Assembly: GCA_026393245.1 (NCBI GenBank) | Contig: JAPLAO010000135.1 | Coordinates: 7,915-42,148 of the forward strand | DNA from: Mycobacterium sp. | Lineage (GTDB): Bacteria; Actinomycetota; Actinomycetes; Mycobacteriales; Mycobacteriaceae | Length of the DNA stretch: 34,234 nt | Reading direction: 5' to 3' | In this document: piece after piece, positions 25,394 through 33,409 of the stretch | Position numbering within the stretch: position 1 is the first letter of the stretch | Layout of the letters: every line of letters begins with the position of its first letter | Made by a program: the position numbers and the translations under genes | Notes under the pieces: model-generated | The model's input: only the letters and a program-made list of their open reading frames with translations | What the model was told of the DNA's origin: nothing | The model's database searches: none

Positions 25394-26083
25394 TCAGGGT
25401 TCCGTTCGCTCGATCTTCGAATCGCGTTCCAGCTCAAGCACTTCCTGCAATAAGTTTTCATTAACGAAGTCGAACTCGATGTTTTCGACACTCATGTGAT
25501 GACGCACCCGATTGAAGAACTCGTTGACCGCCGAGTTGTAGTTGAAGGTCGCATGTCGATTGAGTTCCGGCGCGGCTATGTAAGTCAACCGCACGGCGAC
25601 GGCGGTGTAGGCGACCCGCTGGGCGATGTCGGCGACATCCGTCGGAGCCATAAGCCGGATTTCGGACAGTAGCGAGGTCAATTGCCTGACTTCGTCATCC
25701 AGAACTCCCGTCTCCCTGGCTAACCGCACCAAAATTTGCATCCGGCCCCCGCCGGCTTCGAGGGCCGGATAGATCTCTCTGGCAGCCGCAAGGGCGGTTT
25801 CGTCATCACTGTCCGGGGCCATCACCGTGGCGGCCGCAGGCCCCCACCGGTGGAATATCCGTTCAATCGCGCCGGGTCCAACGTCGAGTTTTTCAATCCC
25901 TATGATGAACGCCATCGCGCCCTCGCGAAGCAGCGCGTTGCGGCTCCGCAACTCCTCGACGGCCGTGGTGCGTTCGTGCATTCTCGTGGCATTCCAGTAC
26001 CCCACGATGCCGCCGACGACCGTGCCCATCAGGCTTGACGCCGCAGTGATAGCCGGTATCACCCAGAATGGGGTGTCAGACAT
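25394..26083 (-). CDS. Membrane-anchored protein of unknown function
   Basis: A 229-residue protein not recognised. Residues 6-28 (FWVIPAITAASSLMGTVVGGIVGY) form one membrane helix with small-residue packing. After it comes a helical, charged cytoplasmic domain (TRMHERTTAVEELRSRNALLREGA...), with a coiled-coil-like start and an acidic C-terminus (NIEFDFVNENLLQEVLELERD). I chose ATG 26083, which has a weak GGCGGAA ribosome site; GTG 26095 would add four residues. Its end lies 3 bp from the convergent TetR stop. No neighbour suggests a function. Similar single-helix proteins are common and poorly characterised in actinobacteria. Confidence 0.7.
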   Translation of the reverse strand: MSDTPFWVIPAITAASSLMGTVVGGIVGYWNATRMHERTTAVEELRSRNALLREGAMAFIIGIEKLDVGPGAIERIFHRWGPAAATVMAPDSDDETALAAAREIYPALEAGGGRMQILVRLARETGVLDDEVRQLTSLLSEIRLMAPTDVADIAQRVAYTAVAVRLTYIAAPELNRHATFNYNSAVNEFFNRVRHHMSVENIEFDFVNENLLQEVLELERDSKIERTEP

Positions 26084-26172
26084 CGGTTCCGCCACGTATC
26101 CGGGCGAGAGCGCATTTTTCCACCCGCGAACGATATCTGGTCAGTCATCCCCAGCGGAGTCGGCCGCAATAC

Positions 26173-26736
26173 CTAGTAGGTGCTACTGCGCAGCACGATC
26201 TCGGCGGCCAGTTGGGCCGTCGACTCCGCGGCGTTGCGCCGGCCGGCGAACTCCACCAGACGGAAGTCGCCGTAGACGTAGCGCTGGCTGGCCCTGACCA
26301 TCGCCCGGACTGCCGGGGTGGTGACAATGGCTGTGGTGTTCATTTCCACCGGCGGGCAATCCGCGTCCCGGATCACCCCGTGCGGGTCGGGAACCCGCGG
26401 ATGCCCGCGGTCGATGACCACCAAGCCGGTGAATCGGTCGGGCCGAGCCGCGGCCGCCTCCCACGCCAGTTCGGCACCGAACCGGTCGCCGACCAGGACC
26501 GCCCACGGCACTTCAAGGGCGTCGAGTACGGCGACGACGGCCTTGGGATGCAGCCGGGGATCCGCCCCGATCACCACGGTTCGCACCGATGCAATGTGCA
26601 ATCGCTGACACAGCGTGTCGTAGGCGGCCGGCGCATTCTGAGCAGCGCCCAATACGACGACGAATGGCCCCTTGTCCGGCCCGGTGACACTCACCGGCAC
26701 CGGGAAACCGTCGACCGTCATCAACGTCGCTGCCAT
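26173..26736 (-). CDS. Alpha/beta-hydrolase-fold protein lacking the nucleophile
   Basis: A 187-residue short alpha/beta-hydrolase-like protein. After strand 5 the elbow reads LVGDRFGAELAWEAAAARPDRFTGLVVID, where GHSxG would be expected; Arg85 takes the place of the nucleophile. The GLVVIDRG strand and the overall order are otherwise as in the fold. No late catalytic His is obvious, and the protein is shorter than active members (usually above 250). It is probably non-catalytic, perhaps a binding or regulatory protein, or a decayed copy. ATG 26736 has TAACGT 6 nt upstream (leaderless layout). Confidence 0.65.
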   Translation of the reverse strand: MAATLMTVDGFPVPVSVTGPDKGPFVVVLGAAQNAPAAYDTLCQRLHIASVRTVVIGADPRLHPKAVVAVLDALEVPWAVLVGDRFGAELAWEAAAARPDRFTGLVVIDRGHPRVPDPHGVIRDADCPPVEMNTTAIVTTPAVRAMVRASQRYVYGDFRLVEFAGRRNAAESTAQLAAEIVLRSSTY

Positions 26737-26742
26737 TTGATC

Positions 26743-26748
26743 ACGTTA
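26743..26748 (-). promoter_or_regulatory. -10 element of the nucleophile-less hydrolase gene
   Basis: TAACGT on the - strand lies 6 nt before ATG 26736; no ribosome binding site precedes the start. Confidence 0.45.
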
Positions 26749-26772
26749 CTGCGGATCACGGATTCGCGGACG

Positions 26773-26785
26773 GGTTTCGGAAACC
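26773..26785 (-). terminator. Short hairpin after the DUF5642-like lipoprotein gene
   Basis: GGTTTCCGAAACC (read on the - strand) pairs GGTTT with AAACC around a 3-nt loop, 3 nt after the lipoprotein stop. It is small and has no T-tract, so termination is only possible. Confidence 0.25.
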
Positions 26786-26788
26786 AGA

Positions 26789-27454
26789 TCAGGCCGAGCG
26801 AATCCGGGCGACCTGTTTGCTGAAAACCTCCAGGAACGTTTGCGGCAGTTCAGCTTTCGGCCCGATTCGTGGGTTACTGGCCGGTAGCGAAATCCCAAAA
26901 ACCGCACGGCCGCCCACGTTTCGGAAGGCCATATAGATACTGCTGGCCGAGCCGCGGAGCGTCATGGTCTGCTGGTAGCCCAGCCCACCCCGCTCGAGTC
27001 CGGGTAACTCGGCAGTGATGATCGGAATCCCCGGGGACTCAGGATCGAAGAAGGCCTCGAATTTCGCACAGCGACTCGCCTCGGCTTCGAGCTTGCCCAG
27101 GTCCAGATTCCACGACAACAGCGTCATCGCGATCCGCGCCCCGTCGTAGGACACGGCGTACTTCGCCGCGCTTCCCGGACCACGCTCGGCCGATTGGGCA
27201 ATCACATTGGTGAGCGCGTTCGAGCATCCCTGCGGCCGCGACAGCATCGGACCCGGCTCCCCCGCACCGTCGGGTTGTCCGGACTTTTCCGGGATCCGGT
27301 CGTATTGCACGCCGGCCGGGAAATCGGACTCGCGCAACATCGCCTGCTGCAGGACCGCACCCGGCCAAGTCGCGGTGCCAGCCACCGTGGTGGCGCACCC
27401 GGTCATCAGCGTGGCCGCGGCCAGCACCACCGCCGCTACTCCCCTACCCGACAT
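26789..27454 (-). CDS. Secreted lipoprotein (DUF5642-like)
   Basis: A 221-residue protein with a signal peptide (MSGRGVAAVVLAAATLMTGC) ending in a lipobox at Cys20, so it should be anchored in the envelope. The mature part begins ATTVAGTATWPGAVLQQAMLRESDFPAGVQYDRI, a layout common in mycobacterial sensor-like or DUF5642 lipoproteins. Cysteines in RPQGCSNAL and ASRCAKFEAF may form a disulfide. The function is not known. It lies 5 bp after cobQ, which suggests co-transcription, but a TACCCT hexamer 7 nt before ATG 27454 could also give its own leaderless mRNA. Confidence 0.75.
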   Translation of the reverse strand: MSGRGVAAVVLAAATLMTGCATTVAGTATWPGAVLQQAMLRESDFPAGVQYDRIPEKSGQPDGAGEPGPMLSRPQGCSNALTNVIAQSAERGPGSAAKYAVSYDGARIAMTLLSWNLDLGKLEAEASRCAKFEAFFDPESPGIPIITAELPGLERGGLGYQQTMTLRGSASSIYMAFRNVGGRAVFGISLPASNPRIGPKAELPQTFLEVFSKQVARIRSA

Positions 27455-27459
27455 GGGCT

Positions 27460-28968
27460 TCAGGGTAGGTGATGCAGCGCGCTGGTGATGGTGGGGCGAG
27501 TCGGCGTCGAGCCTTCCAGCAGTCCCAGTACGGCATCGAGGTCGAGATGCGCTGTGAGCAGGTCGGCCATCACGTCAAGTTGGGCATCACGGCGTGCGGG
27601 CACGCTGACATCCGGGGCGACCCGGAATCCGGGGCGGTCCGCGGCGGCGGCCGTGAGCCAGTTGCGCCGGAAGTCGTCGTTGTCGAGCAGGCCGTGCCAG
27701 TGGGTGCCGAACACGCGATCACGGACGTACCCGTGCGCGCCGCCATCGGCCTCGAACCAGGTGGCCTCAGCGCAGCGGACCACCTGGCCGTGATGGATCT
27801 CGTAACCGGCCAGTGGGGCTTCCCAGTGCCGCAGTTCCTTGTCATCGGCGAAGACGATGTCGGCATCGAGCAGGCCGAGTCCTTCGACTGTGCCGCATCG
27901 GCTTTCGACCGTATCCTCGATACGGCGGCACAGCATCTGGAACCCCCCGCAGATACCCAGGACCGCTCCGGGATGGGCAATGATCGCATCGGCCAGGCCG
28001 CGCTCGCGAAGCCAACCAAGATCGGCGACGGTGGCCTTGCTGCCCGGGATGACGATGACGTCGACGTCGGCCAGGTCCGCGGGTTCGCTGACCCACCGGA
28101 CCAGCACCCCGGGCTCGCAGGCCAGCGCCTCGATATCGGTGGAATTCGAAATCCGCGGCAGCCGGATGGCCCCGACCCGCAGCACCTGTTCGCCGCAAGG
28201 GGGCGCGGGCACTCCGACGATCTCTCCGGCCACCACCGACAGTGAATCCTCGGCGTCCAGCCACAACTCGTTGCTGTAGGGCAGCACGCCGTAGGTCGGC
28301 CGGCCGGTGAGCGCGGCCAGTTGATCCAGGCCCGGCGCCAGCAGGGCCGGATCGCCACGAAACTTGTTGATGATGAACCCCGCGATGAGGGCCTGATCCT
28401 CCGGTGACAGCACGGCGACGGTGCCGAAGAGGTGCGCCAGCACCCCGCCACGGTCGATATCGCCCACGACGAGCACCGGAAGGTTCGCCGCACGCGCGAG
28501 GCCCATATTCGCCAGATCGGTTGCACGCAGGTTGATCTCGGCGGGCGACCCGGCGCCCTCGCAGATCACCACGTCGAACTCGTCCCGCAGGCCGGCGAGT
28601 TCCTCGGCGACAACGCCGGCCAGGTGTTCGCGGTGGGTGATGTAGTCGATCGCGCTGACGGTGCCGATCGGCCTGCCGCGCACCAGCAGTTGGGAGGTGC
28701 GGTCGCTGCCAGGTTTGAGTAGCACCGGGTTGAACCGCACGCTCGGCGCCAGACCGGCGGCACGGGCCTGCATGCCCTGGGCCCGGCCGATCTCACCGCC
28801 GACCCCGTCCGCGTCCAGAGCGACACAGGAGTTGTTGCTCATGTTCTGCGCCTTGAATGGCGCGACCCGAATGCCCTTGCGGGCCAACAGTCTGCACAGC
28901 CCCGCGACCACCATTGATTTGCCGGCATCGGAGGTGGTGCCGGCGATCAGTAGTGCCCCGCCGCTCAC
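27460..28968 (-). CDS. cobQ: Cobyric acid synthase (glutamine-hydrolysing)
   Basis: A 502-residue enzyme that amidates carboxylates b, d, e and g of adenosylcobyrinate a,c-diamide to cobyric acid, using ATP and glutamine. The N-terminal P-loop TTSDAGKS (11-18) and [10 protein letters not shown] form the synthetase domain. [23 protein letters not shown] and VGDIDRGGV follow. The glutaminase nucleophile Cys340 is in [13 protein letters not shown] 28968 has GGGAAAG about 5 nt upstream; the longer frame to 29013 runs through the hairpin and is not used. It acts after CobB and CobO, encoded 17 kb away. M. tuberculosis carries its cobQ genes elsewhere as I recall, so this placement next to mapB differs. 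Confidence 0.95.
   Translation of the reverse strand: MSGGALLIAGTTSDAGKSMVVAGLCRLLARKGIRVAPFKAQNMSNNSCVALDADGVGGEIGRAQGMQARAAGLAPSVRFNPVLLKPGSDRTSQLLVRGRPIGTVSAIDYITHREHLAGVVAEELAGLRDEFDVVICEGAGSPAEINLRATDLANMGLARAANLPVLVVGDIDRGGVLAHLFGTVAVLSPEDQALIAGFIINKFRGDPALLAPGLDQLAALTGRPTYGVLPYSNELWLDAEDSLSVVAGEIVGVPAPPCGEQVLRVGAIRLPRISNSTDIEALACEPGVLVRWVSEPADLADVDVIVIPGSKATVADLGWLRERGLADAIIAHPGAVLGICGGFQMLCRRIEDTVESRCGTVEGLGLLDADIVFADDKELRHWEAPLAGYEIHHGQVVRCAEATWFEADGGAHGYVRDRVFGTHWHGLLDNDDFRRNWLTAAAADRPGFRVAPDVSVPARRDAQLDVMADLLTAHLDLDAVLGLLEGSTPTRPTITSALHHLP
27462..27467 (-). promoter_or_regulatory. -10 candidate of the DUF5642-like lipoprotein gene
   Basis: TACCCT on the - strand lies 7 nt before ATG 27454 and overlaps the last base of cobQ. 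Confidence 0.35.
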
Positions 28969-28978
28969 TCTTTCCCGC

Positions 28979-29036
28979 CGAGCAGACGCAAAATCGCACT
29001 CCCGAGGGCCCACTCGTGCGAGTTTGCGTCTGCTCG
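28979..29036. terminator. Long inverted repeat between mapB and cobQ
   Basis: Two 21-nt arms (28979-28999 and 29016-29036) match at 20 of 21 positions around a 16-nt loop. The outer part of the left arm is CGAGCAGACGCAAA. It begins 17 nt after the mapB stop and ends 10 nt before the cobQ start. There is no T-tract. A strong RNA hairpin is certain if transcribed; a terminator for mapB is the simplest role. Confidence 0.65.
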
Positions 29037-29053
29037 CGGGGAGGGGACAGCCA

Positions 29054-29911
29054 TCACGGCAGCGTCAGTATCTCGGCGCCGTCCTCGGTCACGACGAGGG
29101 TGTGCTCGAATTGGGCCGTCCACCTGAGGTCCTTGGTGGCGACCGTCCAGCCGTCGTCCCAGATCCCATAATCCAGCGATCCCAGATTGATCATCGGTTC
29201 GATGGTGAACGTCATGCCCGGTTCCAGCACGGTCTGGACACTGGGCTGGTCGTAGTGCAGGACCACGAGGCCGTTGTGGAAGGTGGTTCCGATGCCGTGG
29301 CCGGTGAAGTCACGAACAACGTTGTAGCCGAAGCGATTCGCATACGCCTCGATGACCCTGCCCACCACCGACAGCGACCGGCCGGGCTTGACTGCCTTGA
29401 TGGCGCGCATCGTCGCCTCCTGCGTGCGCTCCACCAGCAGGCGGTGTTCCTCGCTGACGGCACCGGCGAGAAAGGTCGCATTGGTATCGCCGTGCACGCC
29501 GTCGATGTAGGCGGTGACGTCGATATTGACGATGTCGCCGTCGGCCACCACGGTCGAATCCGGGATGCCGTGGCAGATGACCTCGTTCAGCGAGGTGCAG
29601 CATGATTTCGGAAAACCCTTGTAGCCCAACGTCGATGGGTAGGCGCCATGATCGACCATGTAGTCGTGGGCGATCCGGTCGAGTTCGTCGGTGCTGACAC
29701 CGGGAGCGACGGCTTTGCCGGCCGCGGCCAGCGCGCCGGCCGCGATACGTCCGGCCACCCGCATTTTCTCGATCACCTCGGGCGTTTGCACCCAGGGTTC
29801 GTTGCCCTCGACAGCTGTCGACCGCCCGACGTATTCGGGGCGTGGAATCGATTTCGGCACCGGCAGGGTCGGTGAGACGACCCCGGAACTCAGTGGGCTA
29901 CGCGCGGGCAT
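29054..29911 (-). CDS. mapB: Methionine aminopeptidase, type Ic
   Basis: A 285-residue enzyme, the same length as M. tuberculosis MapB (Rv2861c), that removes the initiator Met from new proteins. Metal ligands are visible: Asp131 and Asp142 in [21 protein letters not shown], His205 in GHGIGTTFH, Glu238 in TFTIEPM, and a late Glu in VTEDGAEIL. The N-terminal extension of about 40 residues with PxxP motifs ([16 protein letters not shown]) is typical of the actinobacterial type that may contact the ribosome. ATG 29911 has no ribosome site but has TAATGT 8 nt upstream, overlapping the stop of the DUF1707 gene. Confidence 0.96.
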   Translation of the reverse strand: MPARSPLSSGVVSPTLPVPKSIPRPEYVGRSTAVEGNEPWVQTPEVIEKMRVAGRIAAGALAAAGKAVAPGVSTDELDRIAHDYMVDHGAYPSTLGYKGFPKSCCTSLNEVICHGIPDSTVVADGDIVNIDVTAYIDGVHGDTNATFLAGAVSEEHRLLVERTQEATMRAIKAVKPGRSLSVVGRVIEAYANRFGYNVVRDFTGHGIGTTFHNGLVVLHYDQPSVQTVLEPGMTFTIEPMINLGSLDYGIWDDGWTVATKDLRWTAQFEHTLVVTEDGAEILTLP

Positions 29912-29919
29912 GGTTGCTC

Positions 29920-29925
29920 ACATTA
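29920..29925 (-). promoter_or_regulatory. -10 candidate for leaderless mapB
   Basis: TAATGT on the - strand begins with the TAA stop of the DUF1707 gene and lies 8 nt before ATG 29911. Confidence 0.4.
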
Positions 29926-30522
29926 ACGGCGACGCAGCGGCTTCGACTGGCCCCGGCTCAGCGGCGGCCGCTTAGGTGCGCGGATGTTCACCGAGCCCAT
30001 CACCACCCGGCCGGTGAGCACCACATGCGGTTTGCCCTCGGCGGGTGGGTTCTTGCGCCGGTCGCGGGCGCTGCCGCCGTAGACGATCACGTCGTCGATC
30101 GAGGCGCTGGCACCGTCGGGCAGCCGGATATCCACCGAACCGCGGACCATGTCCAACTCGATCACCACCACTGGCCCGGCGAAGCGTGCGTGCGTGAGAT
30201 CGAGATCCACCGATCCCACCCGGCGCACCAGTGCCAGCCGGGTGGGCACCATCCATTCGCCGTGCCGGCGCAGGGAACCGAGCCAACCACGGAGCTCGAG
30301 GCGATCGGCCGCGGAGGTGGCGATGGCACCCGGTCCCGGAAGGTCTCCGATGAGCGCTTCGAGGTCGACGGGCTGGCGAGCCATCGAGACCTGCGCCGAA
30401 CGTTCCTCGAACTCGCCGATGTCGATCAGTCCGAGTGCGACGGCGTTATGCAACCGTCGCAGGGTTCCGTTGCGGTCGGCGTCGGACAACCGCAGTGAGC
30501 GGGTGTTCTCGATCTCGGTCAT
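29923..30522 (-). CDS. DUF1707 domain protein
   Basis: A 199-residue protein. Residues 8-60 (LRLSDADRNGTLRRLHNAVALGLIDIGEFEERSAQV) form the DUF1707 domain, a small SHOCT-like helical module common in actinobacteria. The C-terminal half (GSVDLDLTHARFAGPVVVIELDMVRGSVDIRLPDGASASID) resembles the LiaF-type beta-helical domain of cell-wall stress proteins. There is no membrane segment, so it is probably cytosolic or membrane-associated through partners. The tail is very basic (RAPKRPPLSRGQSKPLRRR). Function unknown. ATG 30522 has GGAAAGG close upstream. It diverges from the Rieske gene across 39 bp. Confidence 0.85.
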   Translation of the reverse strand: MTEIENTRSLRLSDADRNGTLRRLHNAVALGLIDIGEFEERSAQVSMARQPVDLEALIGDLPGPGAIATSAADRLELRGWLGSLRRHGEWMVPTRLALVRRVGSVDLDLTHARFAGPVVVIELDMVRGSVDIRLPDGASASIDDVIVYGGSARDRRKNPPAEGKPHVVLTGRVVMGSVNIRAPKRPPLSRGQSKPLRRR

Positions 30523-30547
30523 GGCCTTTCCAACTTACCTGCTGGAC

Positions 30548-30553
30548 TAGGCT
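30548..30553 (+). promoter_or_regulatory. -10 element of the Rieske lipoprotein gene
   Basis: TAGGCT is followed by 8 nt and ATG 30562; no ribosome binding site is visible. Confidence 0.45.
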
Positions 30554-30561
30554 CTGCGAGT

Positions 30562-30999
30562 ATGACCGATCTACCCAGACGAACCATCCTCGGCGCCGTC
30601 GTTGCCGGTGCCGCTGCTGCCCCATTGGCCGCCTGCGGCAAGGGCGCCGACTCCGCACCGGCGGAAACGACGCAAAAAGCTGGTCAGGTGCTGGCTCCCG
30701 CCGCCGACGTTCCGGTTGGTGCGGCGATCGTCGCGCACGGCACATTGATCAGCCAGCCCTCGCCCGGGGTGTTCCAGGGTTTCATAGCCCGGTGCACACA
30801 CGCCGGCTGTGCGCTGGGGGTCAGGGACGGTGCCGCTATCTGCCCCTGCCACGGCAGCCGATTCGCCTTCGACGGAGCGGTGACACGCGGCCCGGCGACT
30901 GAACCACTAGCCCCCCGTGCCGTAGCGGTCAGTAATGGCGAAATCATTGTGGCCGAAGCTAATTCAGCCGCCGGGGACCCGTCAGCACCAATCAGATGA
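30562..30999 (+). CDS. Tat-exported Rieske [2Fe-2S] lipoprotein
   Basis: A 145-residue protein. The N-terminus MTDLPRRTILGAVVAGAAAAPLAAC combines a twin-arginine motif with a lipobox at Cys25, so a folded, cofactor-loaded protein would be exported by Tat and then lipidated. The Rieske cluster ligands are complete: CTHAGC (78-83) and CPCHGS (94-99). GSRFAFDGAVTRGPATEPLAP is the usual loop covering the cluster. It is much shorter than cytochrome bc1 Rieske subunits and stands alone, so it is likely a one-electron carrier outside the cell membrane. Its 3' end overlaps the convergent peroxidase gene by 8 nt, so a redox link to that secreted haem enzyme is possible. Confidence 0.88.
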   Translation: MTDLPRRTILGAVVAGAAAAPLAACGKGADSAPAETTQKAGQVLAPAADVPVGAAIVAHGTLISQPSPGVFQGFIARCTHAGCALGVRDGAAICPCHGSRFAFDGAVTRGPATEPLAPRAVAVSNGEIIVAEANSAAGDPSAPIR

Positions 31000-33118
31000 A
31001 ACTGATGTCGCTGACCCTGATCTTGCTGGCCTGAACTCCGGTCAGCGTCACCTTGGTGCCGGCGAAGTAGACGACGGCATTGCCCTTCTCGGTGGTGATT
31101 CGCACGCCAGTCTTCCCCAGGTTCTCGAACTGCAACTTGTCCTGGCCGACCTTGAAGTCGGTGATCACCGCGTCGACACCCTTGGTGCCGACGATGAAGG
31201 TGTCGCCGCCGGCGGCACCGGTCATGGTCTGACGCCCGGTGCCGGCAACCAGCAGATCGCCCTTGCTTCCACCGACCAGGGTGTCACCACCGTTGGAGCC
31301 GACCACTAGTTGCGGTGACGCCGGGCTCCCCATCACACCCCCTCCGGCCACGCCACTGCGCCGCTCGTAGAACACGAACGCATCGGCCTGCATGTGCTCG
31401 GTATCGGTGTTCCCCAGCATCAGCGAGGACAGTGTGGTCGATTCGATGGCCCGCATCGTTGCGGCGTCGAAGCCCTGGTTTTGGTACCACAACCGGTCGC
31501 CATCGCGCAGGTTCTGGAACTGCTGGGCGATGATCACATCGAAGGTCTGCCCCACCATGGCTCCGGGCACATGGTTTTCGGCCAGGCCGCCGATCCAGAG
31601 TTCCACCTTGTTGACGTCACCGTATGCCTCTTTCAGTGCGGCGGCCGTGGCGGCATCGGAGGTGATCGCCGCGAAGCTGGTGTAGGGCTTGAGCCCCAGC
31701 GCCACCCTCGTTTCATTCAGAGTGCCCAGGCCGAGATCGCGCCCCCGCTGCAGGTTAATCGAAGCCAGGTCCAGACCGATTTTCGGCGCGAACAAGAAGT
31801 TGCGCAGATCGTCGACGATGTGCACGTCAAGGGCGTTGGACAGGTCGTTGGTCAGATGGCGCAACAGGCCATCGGCGCCGCTGTCGGCGATGAAATCTTC
31901 CGGGCTCTGGAAGAAGGCATCCTTGAGCGTGACCGCCTCACCGATCTCGACGCCCTGCTCATCGGTCTTCTCCAGGTTCGCCGAGACAATCGAATGCCCG
32001 AAACGATATGCGGCACCGGCGAATTCCAGGGTGAGCCGGGGATCGACGCCCGCCTTGTAACCCTGGTAGGGCTTGATCGCAGTGGTACCCAGCAGATGCG
32101 GCAGGAATTCGTTGTAGGTGATGCGGGCGATCTCCGCGCCGACGATCGCGCGGGCCTGATCGTAGAGCTGGTCACCCGTCCAGTCCGGGTGAGCCAGCTT
32201 CAACTGGTCGACCTGACGGTTGTGCTCGCGCAGGAACAGCGTCTGCAACGCGGTCAGGTCGGGGTTCTCCTGGACGCGGATGTCACCGCCCACGAAGGCG
32301 CCGTCGACGATCGGCAGGTTGTTGCCGGGCGAGGTCAGGAGGTGCCCGTCTACGCCACGCAGACTGGCGGCCGTGGTGGCGTCCGAGCCGTACACCATCG
32401 AACCGTCCAGCCAGCCCGTCACGTTGTTGGTGGCCGTGGCCGGCTTGCCGGCGACCCCGGTCAACGGGTCGATGACGGCGCGGGTCAATGGGATCGCACC
32501 ACTGAGGTTCGCATCGCCCGAGGGAACGGTGATGTCGATGCGGGTGACGTTGTCCGACAGCGTCAGGTTGATGTCGTGATCGATGAACTGACCCCAGGCG
32601 TACATCATCCCGGACAGTCCCTCGGCGTTCGGGGTCTCGGCATTGCCGGCGACGACCAGATTGCTGACGGTGCGGGCGTTGGGCAGGTCGGTGCGGAGCG
32701 CCGAGATGCCGTCGGCGAAGCGGGCGGCGCCGATCCGACCGAAGGTCGCTCCGGCCGCATTGAGCCCCGACTTGGCGAGGCTGTTGCCAATGCCGTCAAT
32801 CGAGCGGTAGCTGACCCCGGGCCGTGATGGCTTGGGCTGCGGGACGGCGGACTGCTGAGCTGTGACCGCCGCGGCCGTGCCCGCAGTCGACGCGGTCGAG
32901 GCGATCCGGGATGCCGCGACGTCGCCGGCGCCAGCCGTCGCCCGGGTCGCCGCGCCGCGGTCCGCACGGTGCGTCGTCGCGGCCGGGCGACCGGTTGAGG
33001 ACGCCGGTTCGGAACTGTCCGCCCAAGCCGGTGCCGCCGCGATCGCACCGCCGATGCCGAGGGCGATCGCCAGGGCGCCGACGCGCCCGATTGTGATGAC
33101 TTTAGCGGTTCCTAACAT
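30992..33118 (-). CDS. Secreted animal-type haem peroxidase with C-terminal RTX-like repeats
   Basis: A 708-residue exported protein. A Sec signal peptide (TAKVITIGRVGALAIALGIGGAIAAAPAWA) is followed by an Ala/Ser/Thr-rich linker to about residue 100. The catalytic domain belongs to the peroxidase-cyclooxygenase superfamily: distal His181 in WGQFIDHD (175-182), catalytic Arg297 in REHNR, proximal His375 in RFGHS, and INLQRGRDLGL (454-464). From about 605 to 655 come degenerate glycine/aspartate repeats (NGGDTLVGGSKGDLLVAG, AGGDTFIVG) like calcium-binding haemolysin repeats. It would oxidise halides or phenolics with H2O2 outside the cell. Start ATG 33118 fits the signal peptide; GTG-type extension to 33202 is not needed. 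Promoter seen at 33244-33272. Confidence 0.92.
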   Translation of the reverse strand: MLGTAKVITIGRVGALAIALGIGGAIAAAPAWADSSEPASSTGRPAATTHRADRGAATRATAGAGDVAASRIASTASTAGTAAAVTAQQSAVPQPKPSRPGVSYRSIDGIGNSLAKSGLNAAGATFGRIGAARFADGISALRTDLPNARTVSNLVVAGNAETPNAEGLSGMMYAWGQFIDHDINLTLSDNVTRIDITVPSGDANLSGAIPLTRAVIDPLTGVAGKPATATNNVTGWLDGSMVYGSDATTAASLRGVDGHLLTSPGNNLPIVDGAFVGGDIRVQENPDLTALQTLFLREHNRQVDQLKLAHPDWTGDQLYDQARAIVGAEIARITYNEFLPHLLGTTAIKPYQGYKAGVDPRLTLEFAGAAYRFGHSIVSANLEKTDEQGVEIGEAVTLKDAFFQSPEDFIADSGADGLLRHLTNDLSNALDVHIVDDLRNFLFAPKIGLDLASINLQRGRDLGLGTLNETRVALGLKPYTSFAAITSDAATAAALKEAYGDVNKVELWIGGLAENHVPGAMVGQTFDVIIAQQFQNLRDGDRLWYQNQGFDAATMRAIESTTLSSLMLGNTDTEHMQADAFVFYERRSGVAGGGVMGSPASPQLVVGSNGGDTLVGGSKGDLLVAGTGRQTMTGAAGGDTFIVGTKGVDAVITDFKVGQDKLQFENLGKTGVRITTEKGNAVVYFAGTKVTLTGVQASKIRVSDISFI

Positions 33119-33243
33119 GGTTGCCCGTCCCTTTTCCTTAGTCGTTCCTGAGTTCAGCGATCCTGCATCTCGGCGGCGCCCTGGACACCTGGACGAGGCC
33201 AAACCTTGTTCTGATCAGCGGTTGTTATTGAATTATTGCGCTC

Positions 33244-33272
33244 ATAACATCACCTCATTGGGCTGAAGTCAA
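33244..33272 (-). promoter_or_regulatory. SigA-type promoter of the peroxidase gene
   Basis: On the - strand, -35 TTGACT (33272-33267) and -10 TGTTAT (33249-33244) are separated by exactly 17 bp. RNA would start near 33237, giving a leader of about 118 nt, unusually long for this window. Confidence 0.55.
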
Positions 33273-33325
33273 GCACCAATTCGTACGGAAACCTGAGCGC
33301 AGCGCACCACACCCTCAGATTCGGC

Positions 33326-33336
33326 GGTTCCGAACC
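33326..33336. promoter_or_regulatory. Palindrome GGTTCCGAACC, possible operator
   Basis: A perfect 5+1+5 palindrome 54 bp upstream of the peroxidase -35 and 47 bp upstream of the TetR -10 candidate. It could bind the adjacent TetR protein. A match this short can arise by chance in GC-rich DNA. Confidence 0.3.
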
Positions 33337-33409
33337 CGGCCGGCTGGAGGACGGGAATCGTCGGGTCGGGATGGTTGGGTAGTAGGATTCGTGTAGAAGA
33401 GGTCGTGAC

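Larger units (their letters stand above)
33119..33409. other. Divergent intergenic region, peroxidase/TetR
   Basis: This 291-bp gap is more AT-rich than its surroundings near 33200-33260. It holds the peroxidase promoter, a perfect 11-bp palindrome GGTTCCGAACC (33326-33336), and a TAGGAT hexamer (33383-33388) upstream of the TetR start. I see no additional gene or RNA. Confidence 0.7.

Noticed and set aside
31394-32827. 477-codon open frame opposite the peroxidase gene
   Set aside because: It mirrors the codon pattern of the peroxidase gene; the protein has no recognisable domain and is rich in Gly, Gln and Asp as expected for antisense of GC-rich genes.
30992-33118. PE/PE_PGRS protein, because of the Ala/Gly-rich ends
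   Set aside because: There is no PE domain; the N-terminus is a Sec signal peptide and the core has complete haem peroxidase motifs.
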